Source of the DNA: Collinsella aerofaciens ATCC 25986
GTDB lineage: Bacteria > Actinomycetota > Coriobacteriia > Coriobacteriales > Coriobacteriaceae
Direction: 5' to 3'
NCBI RefSeq assembly: GCF_010509075.1
Contig: NZ_CP048433.1
Coordinates: 310,001-374,000 of the forward strand
DNA: 64,000 nucleotides
Shown here: piece by piece, positions 33,469-41,281 of the stretch
How the letters are laid out: each line of letters opens with the position of its first letter
How positions within the stretch are numbered: position 1 is the first letter of the stretch
Notes under the pieces: generated by a model
What the model was told of the DNA's origin: nothing
The model's database searches: none
Seen by the model: only the letters and a program-made list of their open reading frames with translations
Program-made: the position numbers and the translations under genes

Positions 33469-34827
33469 ATGGCCTCATCCGCCCCGCGCGGTCTGCGCTC
33501 CGACCATGTCGTTACCGTCGGCATCGCCCTGTTCTCGATGCTCTTTGGCGCCGGCAACCTTATCATTCCGCCGCTGCTGGCGCTGCAAGCAGGTTCAGCC
33601 ACGCCGGTCGCCATGTTCGGCTTTCTGATTGCCGCTATCGGTTTGCCCGTCATGGGATTTATCGCCGTCGCGCTCGCCGGCACGGCCCGCGAGCTGGCCG
33701 GCCGCGTGCATCCCAAGTTTGGTGAATTCTTCGTTGCGGCGGTCTATCTGGCCATCGGTCCGTGCCTGGCCATTCCTCGCACAAGCTCTACGGCGTTCGA
33801 AATGCTGGTGCCGCTGCTGCCCGAGGGTGTTTCGCTCGGCACGGCTCGCCTGGTGTTTGCCGTTGGTTTCTTTATCGTCGCGTTTGCGCTCACGCTGCGT
33901 CCGGGTGTCATCACGCGCGTGCTCGGTCGCATAACGGGCCCCGCGCTTATTGCGCTCATCGTGCTGGTCGTGGGTGCTGCCGTGATCTCGCCGCTGGGGC
34001 CGGCTGCCGCGCCTCAGGCTCCCTACGATGCGGGCGCCGCCGTGCAGGGCTTTCTGACTGGCTATCAGACCATGGACCTGCTCGCGTCGCTCGCCTTTGG
34101 CATCATCATCGCCGAGACCATCCATGAGTTGGGCGTTACCGATGACAAGCGCGTGGCCTTCGAGATTTCGCGTTCTGGTGTGATTGCAGGCGTGCTCATG
34201 GCCGTCATCTACTGCGGTTTGGCCCTTGCCGGTATGCAGCTCGGCACCGTGATGCCCGACGCTACCAACGGCGCCGCCATCCTTGCCCGCTCTGCCTCCA
34301 TGCACTTTGGCCTTGCCGGCACGGTCGTGGTCTTCGCGATCTTTTTCCTCGCCTGCATGAACGTGTGCATCGGTCTTATTAGCTGCTGCTCGCGCTATTT
34401 CTGTGAGACGTACGTAGTTGAAGGGGGAGCGGAGGCCTCCGAGGAGGCCATGCGCCGCCCCTTCGCGATCCTTGCCTTTGTGTTCGCGGCGTTTTCGTGC
34501 GTGCTCTCCAACGTGGGCCTCGACGTGATCCTTATGTTCTCGGTGCCCATGCTTAACGCCTTGTATCCCGTCTCCATCGTGCTGGTTCTCATGGGTTTGG
34601 TACACGGCTTTTGCGACGCTCATCCGCAGGTGTGGGTCTGGGTTGGCGGTGTGGTTGCCGTGCAGAGCGTGATCACCTCGGTCCGCGATGCGTTCTTTGG
34701 GGGCACGTGGCTGCCGTTTGATGCGCTGCCGTTGGCGGATATCGGTGCCGCGTGGGCGCCGGTTGCCGTGGTGGCATTTGTGATCGGCCTGCTCCATAGT
34801 CGTTTTGTCGCACATTCGAGGAGCTAA
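33469..34827 (+). CDS. brnQ: Branched-chain amino acid carrier (LIVCS/BrnQ family)
   Basis: A 452-residue integral membrane transporter with about 12 hydrophobic segments. The family start, FSMLFGAGNLIIPPLLAL near residues 22-39, is clear, and the QTMDLLASLAFGIII segment near 198-212 is typical of BrnQ, which brings in leucine, isoleucine and valine with Na+ or H+. GAAAGG supports ATG 33469. It lies just after the sel-operon terminator and before the tRNA genes. Confidence 0.88.
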   Translation: MASSAPRGLRSDHVVTVGIALFSMLFGAGNLIIPPLLALQAGSATPVAMFGFLIAAIGLPVMGFIAVALAGTARELAGRVHPKFGEFFVAAVYLAIGPCLAIPRTSSTAFEMLVPLLPEGVSLGTARLVFAVGFFIVAFALTLRPGVITRVLGRITGPALIALIVLVVGAAVISPLGPAAAPQAPYDAGAAVQGFLTGYQTMDLLASLAFGIIIAETIHELGVTDDKRVAFEISRSGVIAGVLMAVIYCGLALAGMQLGTVMPDATNGAAILARSASMHFGLAGTVVVFAIFFLACMNVCIGLISCCSRYFCETYVVEGGAEASEEAMRRPFAILAFVFAAFSCVLSNVGLDVILMFSVPMLNALYPVSIVLVLMGLVHGFCDAHPQVWVWVGGVVAVQSVITSVRDAFFGGTWLPFDALPLADIGAAWAPVAVVAFVIGLLHSRFVAHSRS

Positions 34828-34838
34828 GGCATCAATGC

Positions 34839-34867
34839 TTGCACAGGCGGGGAGTCTCCCCTATAAT
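34839..34867 (+). promoter_or_regulatory. Sigma-70-type promoter of the tRNA pair
   Basis: TTGCAC at 34839-34844 and TATAAT at 34862-34867, exactly 17 bp apart, about 50 nt before tRNA-Pro. Confidence 0.75.
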
Positions 34868-34918
34868 TTCCTTCGCTTTGGGACACGCAAGGTTTAGACC
34901 TTAGCTGCTCAACACCTT

Positions 34919-34995
34919 CGGGACGTGGCGCAGTTTGGTAGCGCGCCTGCTTTGGGAGCAGGATGTCGCAGGTTCAAATCCTGTCGTCCCGACCA
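34919..34995 (+). tRNA. tRNA-Pro (anticodon TGG)
   Basis: A 77-nt cloverleaf with a 7-bp acceptor stem CGGGACG/CGTCCCG, anticodon loop TTTGGGA and T loop TTCAAAT. CCA is encoded. Confidence 0.95.
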
Positions 34996-35001
34996 TATCT
35001 T

Positions 35002-35075
35002 GCGGGCGTAGTTCAATGGTAGAACCCCAGCCTTCCAAGCTGATGACGCGGGTTCGATTCCCGTCGCCCGCTCCA
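35002..35075 (+). tRNA. tRNA-Gly (anticodon TCC)
   Basis: A 74-nt cloverleaf with acceptor GCGGGCG/CGCCCGC, anticodon loop CTTCCAA and T loop TTCGATT. CCA is encoded. It lies 6 nt after tRNA-Pro, in one transcript. Confidence 0.95.
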
Positions 35076-35086
35076 TAAGATAGATG

Positions 35087-35123
35087 AATGGCTCTGATTC
35101 CTTTTGGGACCAGAGCCATTTTC
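35087..35123 (+). terminator. Terminator of the tRNA operon
   Basis: A 10-bp perfect stem (35087-35096 with 35111-35120) followed by TTC; with the stem's own TT this gives TTTT. Confidence 0.8.
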
Positions 35124-35153
35124 ATATACATGCCGGGACCCCACATCCCCTCC

Positions 35154-35224
35154 TAAGTTGCGGTGAAATAGTTCCTGGATTAGCCGCAAAAGCTGTTATT
35201 CAGGAACTATTTCACCGCAACTTA
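35154..35224. repeat. 71-bp palindromic element A
   Basis: Perfect 24-bp arms (35154-35177 and 35201-35224) around a 23-nt loop. It lies just downstream of the AbiEi-like gene and after the tRNA terminator. The arms and part of the outer flank recur in element B. Confidence 0.9.
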
Positions 35225-35285
35225 TTGAGACCGAGCGGGCTGGGTCGATGATGGGTTCTGTTGTCGAGAAGATGAGGGCAGCCGG

Positions 35286-36293
35286 TCAGGAGTCTGCGTA
35301 GGGCTTTGTGGTTGGTATGCCGTAGCCGCGCATCATGGAGCCGAACGCTTTGACATCGTAGGTGTCTGAGAGCTTGAAATGAATGACGTTGTGGCCCATG
35401 GCACGCAGGTTCGCGTCGCGCACGAGGGCAGCTCGATAGGTTTTTGCCGCAGTATGTTCCGGATCATTTTGGGCATCGTCCTCAAACTTGCCTAGTCCAT
35501 GCAGCTCAGCCAGCATCCAAGAGCCGTCTGGCATCTGCCAGCCGTAATCTGCCAAATAATAGCCGGCGTTTCCCGGTCGAGTGATTTCAACCTGAAGTTC
35601 GGGAGCGGCAACTCCCGCCAGAATCATTGCCGCCCGTGCCTCGGATTCTCCACCGTTATCCGATCTGCCATCCATGTGTTCAAAAACGTCAAATGCGCGC
35701 GCAATGCCGTGCAGTCCGCGACAGTTCGCTTGTGCATATGCACGCAATTCTTCACGCTCGACACCGTACTCACGAGCCAACCCGTCGACATAGCCTAGTG
35801 CATATCGAAAAGCGCTCGTTCGGGCGATGTCGACCACCGTGCGATATGGATCCGTTAACGTAAACGGGCCGAGCTGCCATACGTCGCCCGGCCGCCAGCG
35901 TCGGTATTCAACGAATTCGTACATATCGCGTCTGGTGGAACGCGGTAGCAGCACTTGCACCCTGTCGAGAAGCGAATATGCAGAACCGATGCCATAGAGC
36001 AGTGCCGCCGTTGCTCCACAAAACACGGCATCCGGTTCAACGACTGCAATAGCGGATGCCAATTGAAAGATGCGATCTTCGACGCCGAGGCCATTCCAAT
36101 ACGCGGGATCAGCGTAGACATGGTTGTAGAGTCGAATAATCATCTCTTTTTGCATGAGCGCGTAGGCACAGCGTTCATCCCATTTTTTGGTAGCTACAAA
36201 CAGATGCCCGCCATGATGGGCCTCGAATAACCGGAAGAATAGCTCTGCTTGCGATTTGGAACAGCGTTTATCATGACTCATTTTCGACCCCAT
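35286..36293 (-). CDS. AbiEi-antitoxin-like / DUF559-type protein
   Basis: 335 residues. The N-terminal ~110 residues resemble the AbiEi antitoxin-like domain: a winged helix ending in a RLYNHVYADP-type segment, then DAVFCGATAALLYGIGS. The C-terminal ~130 residues, with ADYGWQMPDGSWMLAELHG and a final helix before VIHFKLSD, resemble the endonuclease-like DUF559 fold. Such solitary proteins are common in Actinobacteria and have no proven function; no AbiEii nucleotidyltransferase partner is adjacent. It is bounded by palindromes A and B. The start could be 36281 instead. Base composition is less GC-rich than its neighbours. Confidence 0.65.
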   Translation of the reverse strand: MGSKMSHDKRCSKSQAELFFRLFEAHHGGHLFVATKKWDERCAYALMQKEMIIRLYNHVYADPAYWNGLGVEDRIFQLASAIAVVEPDAVFCGATAALLYGIGSAYSLLDRVQVLLPRSTRRDMYEFVEYRRWRPGDVWQLGPFTLTDPYRTVVDIARTSAFRYALGYVDGLAREYGVEREELRAYAQANCRGLHGIARAFDVFEHMDGRSDNGGESEARAAMILAGVAAPELQVEITRPGNAGYYLADYGWQMPDGSWMLAELHGLGKFEDDAQNDPEHTAAKTYRAALVRDANLRAMGHNVIHFKLSDTYDVKAFGSMMRGYGIPTTKPYADS

Positions 36294-36465
36294 GGTCTCG
36301 AGGGGGAGTGAATGGCACTACGCTATCCCATATTTGGTCCGCCAGACCTTGCCATGAACTGACCAAAAGCTTGACGGGGCAGGTCAGAGTCATGAGTCGG
36401 AGCCAAACATATCGGCAAACGGTTGATTAGTGCCCCTCGGCGGCACTAAAAACCACCCTTACAGA

Positions 36466-36534
36466 AAGTTGCGGTGAAATAGTTCCTGAAAGGCTCGAAT
36501 AAGCCTAAATCCAGGAACTATTTCACCGCAACTT
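36466..36534. repeat. Palindromic element B (69-71 bp)
   Basis: Perfect 23-bp arms (36466-36488 and 36512-36534) around a 23-nt loop that holds its own hairpin AGGCT-CGAATA-AGCCT. It lies 14 nt past the stop of the PIN gene. In 36294-36465 I see only a small AGTGCC/GGCACT hairpin. Confidence 0.9.
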
Positions 36535-36548
36535 AGGAGGGGATGGGG

Positions 36549-37025
36549 TTAGCTGCGGGGGCGGTGGCGGAGTTTGTCGATGGTGGAGTCGGTGCTTCGG
36601 CTGCGGGCTTCGGCGGCGAGGTCGCGAGCGTCGGCAGCGGTTTGGCGCTTGCGGCGGTAATCGATCATGCCTTGGATGATGGGCTTTCCAAAGCTCACGA
36701 CATCATCGTTGTAGATGGCGGTTCGGGCTGCGAGGAGGCAGTCGGAAAAGTCCATATGGGTCTTGCCAAAGAGTTTGACGGCAAGGGCGACAACGGTGGG
36801 CTCGTCGACCATGACGTCATCGAGCAGCCTCTTCATGGCCGCAGCAATCTCAACGCGGGGAACCTTATAGACGTCGCGCAGCGTGACCACGACGCGCGTG
36901 ATGATTTCGGGGTAAACACGAGCAGTGCGCGTGGCGATGACCTTGGCGGCGCGCGGTGACAGAACTTCGTCGTCGTCAAGCAGGTAGCGTAGGATGACGG
37001 TCTCGTCGATGATGGTGCTACTCAT
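36549..37025 (-). CDS. PIN-domain toxin (VapC-like)
   Basis: A 158-residue predicted RNase toxin. The PIN-type acidic residues are in IIDETVILRYLL near residue 7, PEIITRVVVTLRDVY near 42, and MDFSDCLLAA near residue 93. A long basic tail after residue 125 is unusual for VapC. Its start overlaps the end of the antitoxin gene by 8 bp, the usual arrangement for coupled synthesis. The mRNA or tRNA target is unknown. Confidence 0.75.
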   Translation of the reverse strand: MSSTIIDETVILRYLLDDDEVLSPRAAKVIATRTARVYPEIITRVVVTLRDVYKVPRVEIAAAMKRLLDDVMVDEPTVVALAVKLFGKTHMDFSDCLLAARTAIYNDDVVSFGKPIIQGMIDYRRKRQTAADARDLAAEARSRSTDSTIDKLRHRPRS

Positions 37026-37341
37026 GGATATCTACTTCCTCGGGACCCAAAATCGAATCGTCGCATTCTGTAGCAAGGTACTCAATCCAGGCATTGCGCT
37101 CCTCGGAGCGGCGATTGGGGTCCCCATATGCTTTGAGCGATCCATAGGCGGCGGTGCCGTCCTTTGAGCGCACGGCGACCGGCTGAAAGGGAAGCTTGCG
37201 CATCAAAATGCTCTGCGCGACAAAAAGGCGAACGGCCTCGGCAAGCGATGTGCCCATGGCGTCGTAGAGGCGCTCGGCATGCTGTTTGTCCTCTTCGCGA
37301 ATGCGCACCTGCAGGATGGCTCGTTTTTGCGTCGATGACAT
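37018..37341 (-). CDS. RelB/DinJ-type antitoxin
   Basis: A 107-residue protein with an N-terminal ribbon-helix-helix part (ILQVRIREEDKQHAERLYDAMGTSLAEAVRLFV, residues ~8-40, typical of RelB/DinJ) and a longer C-terminus that would wrap the toxin. I start at 37341 (AAGGGGG upstream). It pairs with the PIN gene, so this is a mixed RelB-type antitoxin and PIN toxin module. A palindromic operator candidate lies 47 bp upstream. Confidence 0.75.
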   Translation of the reverse strand: MSSTQKRAILQVRIREEDKQHAERLYDAMGTSLAEAVRLFVAQSILMRKLPFQPVAVRSKDGTAAYGSLKAYGDPNRRSEERNAWIEYLATECDDSILGPEEVDIHE

Positions 37342-37354
37342 CACTGGCCCCCTT

Positions 37355-37591
37355 AATGAGCGTGCAATATGAATGGTCAAATACAACATTGGCTAATAAT
37401 AGCCAATCTTATAACCACTGCTTTATTGCACTCAAGTTAATGAGCGCGAAATATATATCAAACGTATTACATCCTTTATAAACGAGCGTGAAATCTCCCC
37501 TGGATTTACGCATGTAATACACTCACCTTTATAGCTATCCGAGAATAGTTCCAACCTGCCAAAACCCCTGCAATACACCCGTATTGCAGGG
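37355..37591. promoter_or_regulatory. Direct repeats and half-sites upstream of the formate hydrogenlyase operon
   Basis: Three direct repeats of AAYGAGCGYGMAAT start at 37355, 37439 and 37481, 84 and 42 bp apart, so on one face of the helix. Four GTATTRC half-sites follow: 37464-37470 (forward), 37514-37520 (reverse), 37570-37576 (reverse) and 37581-37587 (forward). The last two form a perfect palindrome, CCCTGCAATAC-ACCC-GTATTGCAGGG (37566-37591). The region is AT-rich and fits a multi-site regulatory region. No promoter could be assigned with confidence. Confidence 0.5.
37388..37407 (-). promoter_or_regulatory. Candidate operator of the toxin-antitoxin pair
   Basis: Perfect palindrome ATTGGCTA-ATAA-TAGCCAAT upstream of the antitoxin start. 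RelB-type antitoxins usually repress their own operon at such sites. Confidence 0.55.
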
Positions 37592-37769
37592 CCTATGCTC
37601 AAGTTTGCCCCCTGCAACTGCGTATATTTAACATGTATATCGTTGGAGGAATTCTATCGAAGTGCCTGTTTCGCCGCATGCGCTCGATACGCCGATGCCG
37701 GACCACGGGCGGTCCGGGGCAACGTCGGCAGGGTCTCTCCGGCATGGGATTCAGGAGGGAGTGAACAAC

Positions 37770-38288
37770 ATGGGCAATAAACGAGTCGTGGCTGATTCTT
37801 CACGCTGCATTGGGTGCCAAACCTGTATGGCGGCGTGCATCGAGGCACACGATATTCCCGGCAACATCGCCGCACCTCGCTTGCGCGTAACGCGCACCTA
37901 CGAGATCTCCGCGCCGGTGGCATGTCACCACTGCGAGGACGCTCCGTGCGCGAAGGCCTGTCCTACGGGCGCCTTGTTCTTTGATCCAAAGAACCATCGT
38001 ATCGGCGTCAACGAGGACAACTGCATCGGCTGCAAGAGCTGCGTCATGGCATGCCCCTTTGGCGCCGTGAGCGTGGCGACCACGCAGGTCCCCGTCTTGA
38101 TGGGTGACGTTCGCGTGGGTTCGCAGACTAAGAGCTTCGTGCTCAAGTGCGACCTGTGCGTGGACCGTCCCGGCGGTCCGGCGTGTGCCGAGGCGTGCCC
38201 GACCAAGGGCCTCACCCTGGTAGACGAGGAGCGTCTGGCAGAACTGACTGCCGAGCGTGCCCGCGCCACCATCGAAAACGAGGCGTAA
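37770..38288 (+). CDS. Four-cluster ferredoxin of the HydN/HycB family
   Basis: A 172-residue electron carrier. Cysteine sets for four [4Fe-4S] clusters appear as CIGCQTCMAAC, CHHCEDAPCAKACP, CIGCKSCVMACP and a C-terminal CDLCVDR...CAEACP. HydN/HycB-type proteins take electrons from formate dehydrogenase H. ATG 37770 follows GGAGGGAG. It lies 75 nt before fdhF, so it is likely the direct partner of FdhF. A long open frame upstream of this ATG is probably not translated. Confidence 0.88.
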   Translation: MGNKRVVADSSRCIGCQTCMAACIEAHDIPGNIAAPRLRVTRTYEISAPVACHHCEDAPCAKACPTGALFFDPKNHRIGVNEDNCIGCKSCVMACPFGAVSVATTQVPVLMGDVRVGSQTKSFVLKCDLCVDRPGGPACAEACPTKGLTLVDEERLAELTAERARATIENEA

Positions 38289-38362
38289 ACGTCGGGCGAC
38301 AGGCCCAATGATTGTCAAATAAGTACCGAGTATTCGGTAGCAGAGAAAGGAAGGAGGGTGTC

Positions 38363-40585
38363 ATGGAGAAGCATAAAGTGATTTGCCCGTACTGCGGCGC
38401 CGGTTGCCAGTTTAACCTCTTGGTCCAAAACGGCCAGGTCGTGGGTACCGAACCGCTCAACGGCATCACCAACCAGAGCGAGCTGTGCCTTAAGGGCATG
38501 AGTGGCTACGACTTCATCAACGACACCAAGATCTTGACTCCTCGCGTACTGCACCCGATGATTCGCCGCACTAAGGGCGCGGATCTTGAGCGCGTAAGCT
38601 GGGACGAGGCACTGGATTTCACCGCATCTAAGATGCAGGCCATAATTGACGAATATGGTCCTAACGCTGTCATGACCACCGGCTCTTCGCGAGGCGGCGG
38701 CAATGAGGCGAACTACGTCATGCAGAAGTTTACGCGTGCGTGCATCGGCACCCACAGCGTGGACAACTGCGCCCGTACTTGACACGGCCCTACTGTCCTC
38801 GGTCTGATGGACACGGTTGGTTCAGGTTGCATGTCATGCTCCATCCCCGGTATGGAGGATGCGGGCTGCATTTTCCTCTTCGGCTATAACCCTGCCGATT
38901 CGCACCCCATCGTCGCAAGGCGTATCGTGCGAGCCAAAGAAAAGGGTTGCAAGATCATCGTCGCCGATCCGCGCCATATCGAAACCGCGCGTATCGCCGA
39001 TCTCTACCTTCCGATCAAGAACGGTTGCAATGTTGCGTTCCTCAACGCCTTTGCCAACTGTCTGGTCAACGATGGCCTCTACGACAAGGAATTCGTCGCC
39101 GAGCACACGAACGGCTTTGACGAGTGGTGGGAGACCATCAAGAACTACACTCCCGAATCCGTACAGGACATCACGGGTGTCGAGCCCGCGCTGATCCACC
39201 AAGCTGCCGAGATGTACGCCACGGCGAAGCCCTCTGCCATCATTGGCTGGGGCATGGGCGTATGCCAGCAGAAGCAGAACCTGAAGACGGTGCACACCAT
39301 CGCCTCCATCGCCTGCGTTGCCGGCCAGATCGGCAAACCCAATTCCGGCCTCGCGCCCGTGCGCGGTCAGAACAACGTCCAGGGCTCCTGCGATATGGGC
39401 ATGCTGCCCAACCTGTACCCTGGCTACCAAAAGGTCACCGACCCCGCAGTGCGTGCCAAGTTTGCCAAGGCTTGGGGCGTGCCCGAGGAAAAGCTCCCGC
39501 TCGAGGAGGGCTACAAGCTCACCGACCTGGGTCACCTGGTCGACGAGGGCAAGGTGCACTGCTTCTACAACTACGGCGAGGACCCGGTGCAGACCGAGCC
39601 CGATTCGGCCGGCATGCGCAAGACGCTCTCCGAGCTGGATCTGTTCATTTGCCAGGACATCTTTATGACGCAGACGACCATGCTCGCCGACGTCATCCTG
39701 CCTGCCACCTCTTGGGGCGAGCACGAGGGTGTCTTTACCGCATCCGACCGTAGCTTCCAGCACTTTGACGCGGCCGTTCCGCCCAAGGGCGAGTGCCGTC
39801 ACGACTGGGAGATCTTCGCGGACCTGTCCACGCGCATGGGCTATCCCATGCACTACGACAACACCGAGCAGATCTGGAACGAGTGCATTAGCCTGTGCCC
39901 CAACTTTGTGGGCGCGACCTACGAGAAGATGGCTCCCGAGGGCGGCTACGCCCAGTGGCCGGTCAAGAGCACCGATGTGAACGACCACGGTACGCCCGAC
40001 ATGTTCGCTGGTGGTAAGTTCACCACCAAGGACGGTCGCGCCAACCTGATGGCGCACGACTGGGAGGCGCCCTCCGAGCTTCCCGACGATGAGTACCCGC
40101 TCATCCTGTGCACCGTCCGCGAGGTCGGCCACTACAGCTGTCGTTCGATGACCGGCAACTGCAAGACGCTGGCGCTGCTTGCCGACGAGCCCGGCTTTGT
40201 CCGCATGAATCCCGCGGACGCCCAGGCGCGCGGCATCAAGAACGGCGACATCGTCTCGATTCACAGCCGCCGTGGCCAGGTATACAGCCGCGCCGACGTG
40301 AGCGACCGTATCAACAAGGGCACGGTCTACATGACCTACCAGTGGTGGATCGGCAAGTGCAACGAGCTGACCATGCACAAGGTCGACCCGGTCTCGCATA
40401 CGCCCGAGGACAAGTTCTCCGCCTGCCAGGTCGACGCCATTGCCGACCAGGTCTGGGCAGAGGGCGAGGTCGAGCGTCAGTACACCGAGCTCAAGCAGGC
40501 TCTGGTGGACGCCGCCGCTCCCCAGGATGTTGAGCCCGGCGCCGCCAAGTTCGACGACGAGACGCACGTGAATCAAATCGTGTAG
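38363..40585 (+). CDS. fdhF: Formate dehydrogenase H, selenocysteine-containing
   Basis: Oxidises formate to CO2 with a bis-MGD molybdenum centre. Reading from ATG 38363 (AAGGAGGG upstream) gives 740 residues with an in-frame TGA at 38780-38782, residue 140, in CARTUHGPTV. E. coli FdhF also has Sec140, the molybdenum ligand. The N-terminal cluster motif is CPYCGAGCQF. The frame is conserved on both sides of the TGA. Without recoding the gene appears as two ORFs. It lacks a Tat signal, so it is cytoplasmic, as a formate hydrogenlyase subunit should be. Confidence 0.96.
38780..38820 (+). promoter_or_regulatory. Selenocysteine UGA and bacterial SECIS of fdhF
   Basis: After the TGA, TGTCC (38794-38798) pairs with GGACA (38809-38813). 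The apical loop contains GGTCT starting 21 nt after the T of the TGA, the same spacing and motif that I recall for the E. coli fdhF SelB-binding hairpin. Confidence 0.75.
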
Positions 40586-40606
40586 TCCCGTTCTCGTTGG
40601 CTTTTT

Positions 40607-40650
40607 GGGCCGGGCGTCCCGTACGTTCGGGAGCCCGGCCCGTTATTTTG
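40607..40650 (+). terminator. Hairpin between fdhF and hyfA
   Basis: A 14-15-bp GC-rich stem (40607-40621 with 40628-40641, one bulge) followed by GTTATTTT. It may end part of the transcripts, so that fdhF is made in excess of the hydrogenase. Confidence 0.7.
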
Positions 40651-40663
40651 AAAGGAAGTGGGG

Positions 40664-41281
40664 ATGAACCGCTTCATCGACATCAACCCGGAGAGGTGCA
40701 TCGGCTGCGGAACATGCCAGTCCGCCTGTGCCGACGCCCACCGGATGCAGGGTCTTCAGGATACGCCGCGCCTGGCGCTCGTGAAGACCGGCGGTATTTC
40801 GGCCGCCCTTGCCTGCCACCATTGCGAGGGTGCCCCCTGCGCCGAGGTTTGCCCGGTGAATGCCATCGAGCACGATGGCGACCGCATCCACGTCAAGGAG
40901 CAGGAGTGCATCGGGTGCAGGCTGTGCGCCATCGCGTGCCCCTTCGGAGCCATCCATCCCGATGGCACGTCTATCGCCGGTGTCGCAGGCATGTGCGACC
41001 CGACGCCTTCGTATCCTAAGTCCCTGAGCAGCCTGCTTACGTGGGCTCCTGGCCAGTACACCTGCGCTGTCAAGTGCGACCTGTGCGCATTCGATCCGGA
41101 CGGCCCGCATTGTGTGGCGGCGTGCCCCACCAAGGCGCTTACCGTCATGGGCGGCGCGGCCGATCGCGAGCTCGACGAGGCCAAGCGCCTGCGCTCGATC
41201 GAAAACGGTCCGGTCGTCGACGCTACCGCTGTGGCCCAGGGCCTGTCCGAGAAAGCAGAAGGGAGCGTAAACAATGGATAG
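40664..41281 (+). CDS. hyfA: Hydrogenase-4-type ferredoxin subunit HyfA
   Basis: A 205-residue four-cluster ferredoxin, the same length I recall for E. coli HyfA. Cysteine sets CIGCGTCQSAC, CHHCEGAPCAEVCP, CIGCRLCAIACP and CDLCAFD...CVAACP are visible. It wires FdhF to the membrane hydrogenase. ATG 40664 follows GAAAGGAAG. Its stop overlaps the start of hyfB. Confidence 0.88.
   Translation: MNRFIDINPERCIGCGTCQSACADAHRMQGLQDTPRLALVKTGGISAALACHHCEGAPCAEVCPVNAIEHDGDRIHVKEQECIGCRLCAIACPFGAIHPDGTSIAGVAGMCDPTPSYPKSLSSLLTWAPGQYTCAVKCDLCAFDPDGPHCVAACPTKALTVMGGAADRELDEAKRLRSIENGPVVDATAVAQGLSEKAEGSVNNG

Noticed and set aside
36424-36455. AGTGCC/GGCACT hairpin taken as a terminator.
   Set aside because: Neither strand has a T-run in the right position.
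38312-38807. Possible frameshift or nonsense mutation splitting formate dehydrogenase.
   Set aside because: The frame is unchanged across the TGA, the context CARTUHG is the selenocysteine site, and SelA, SelB and tRNA-Sec are encoded nearby.
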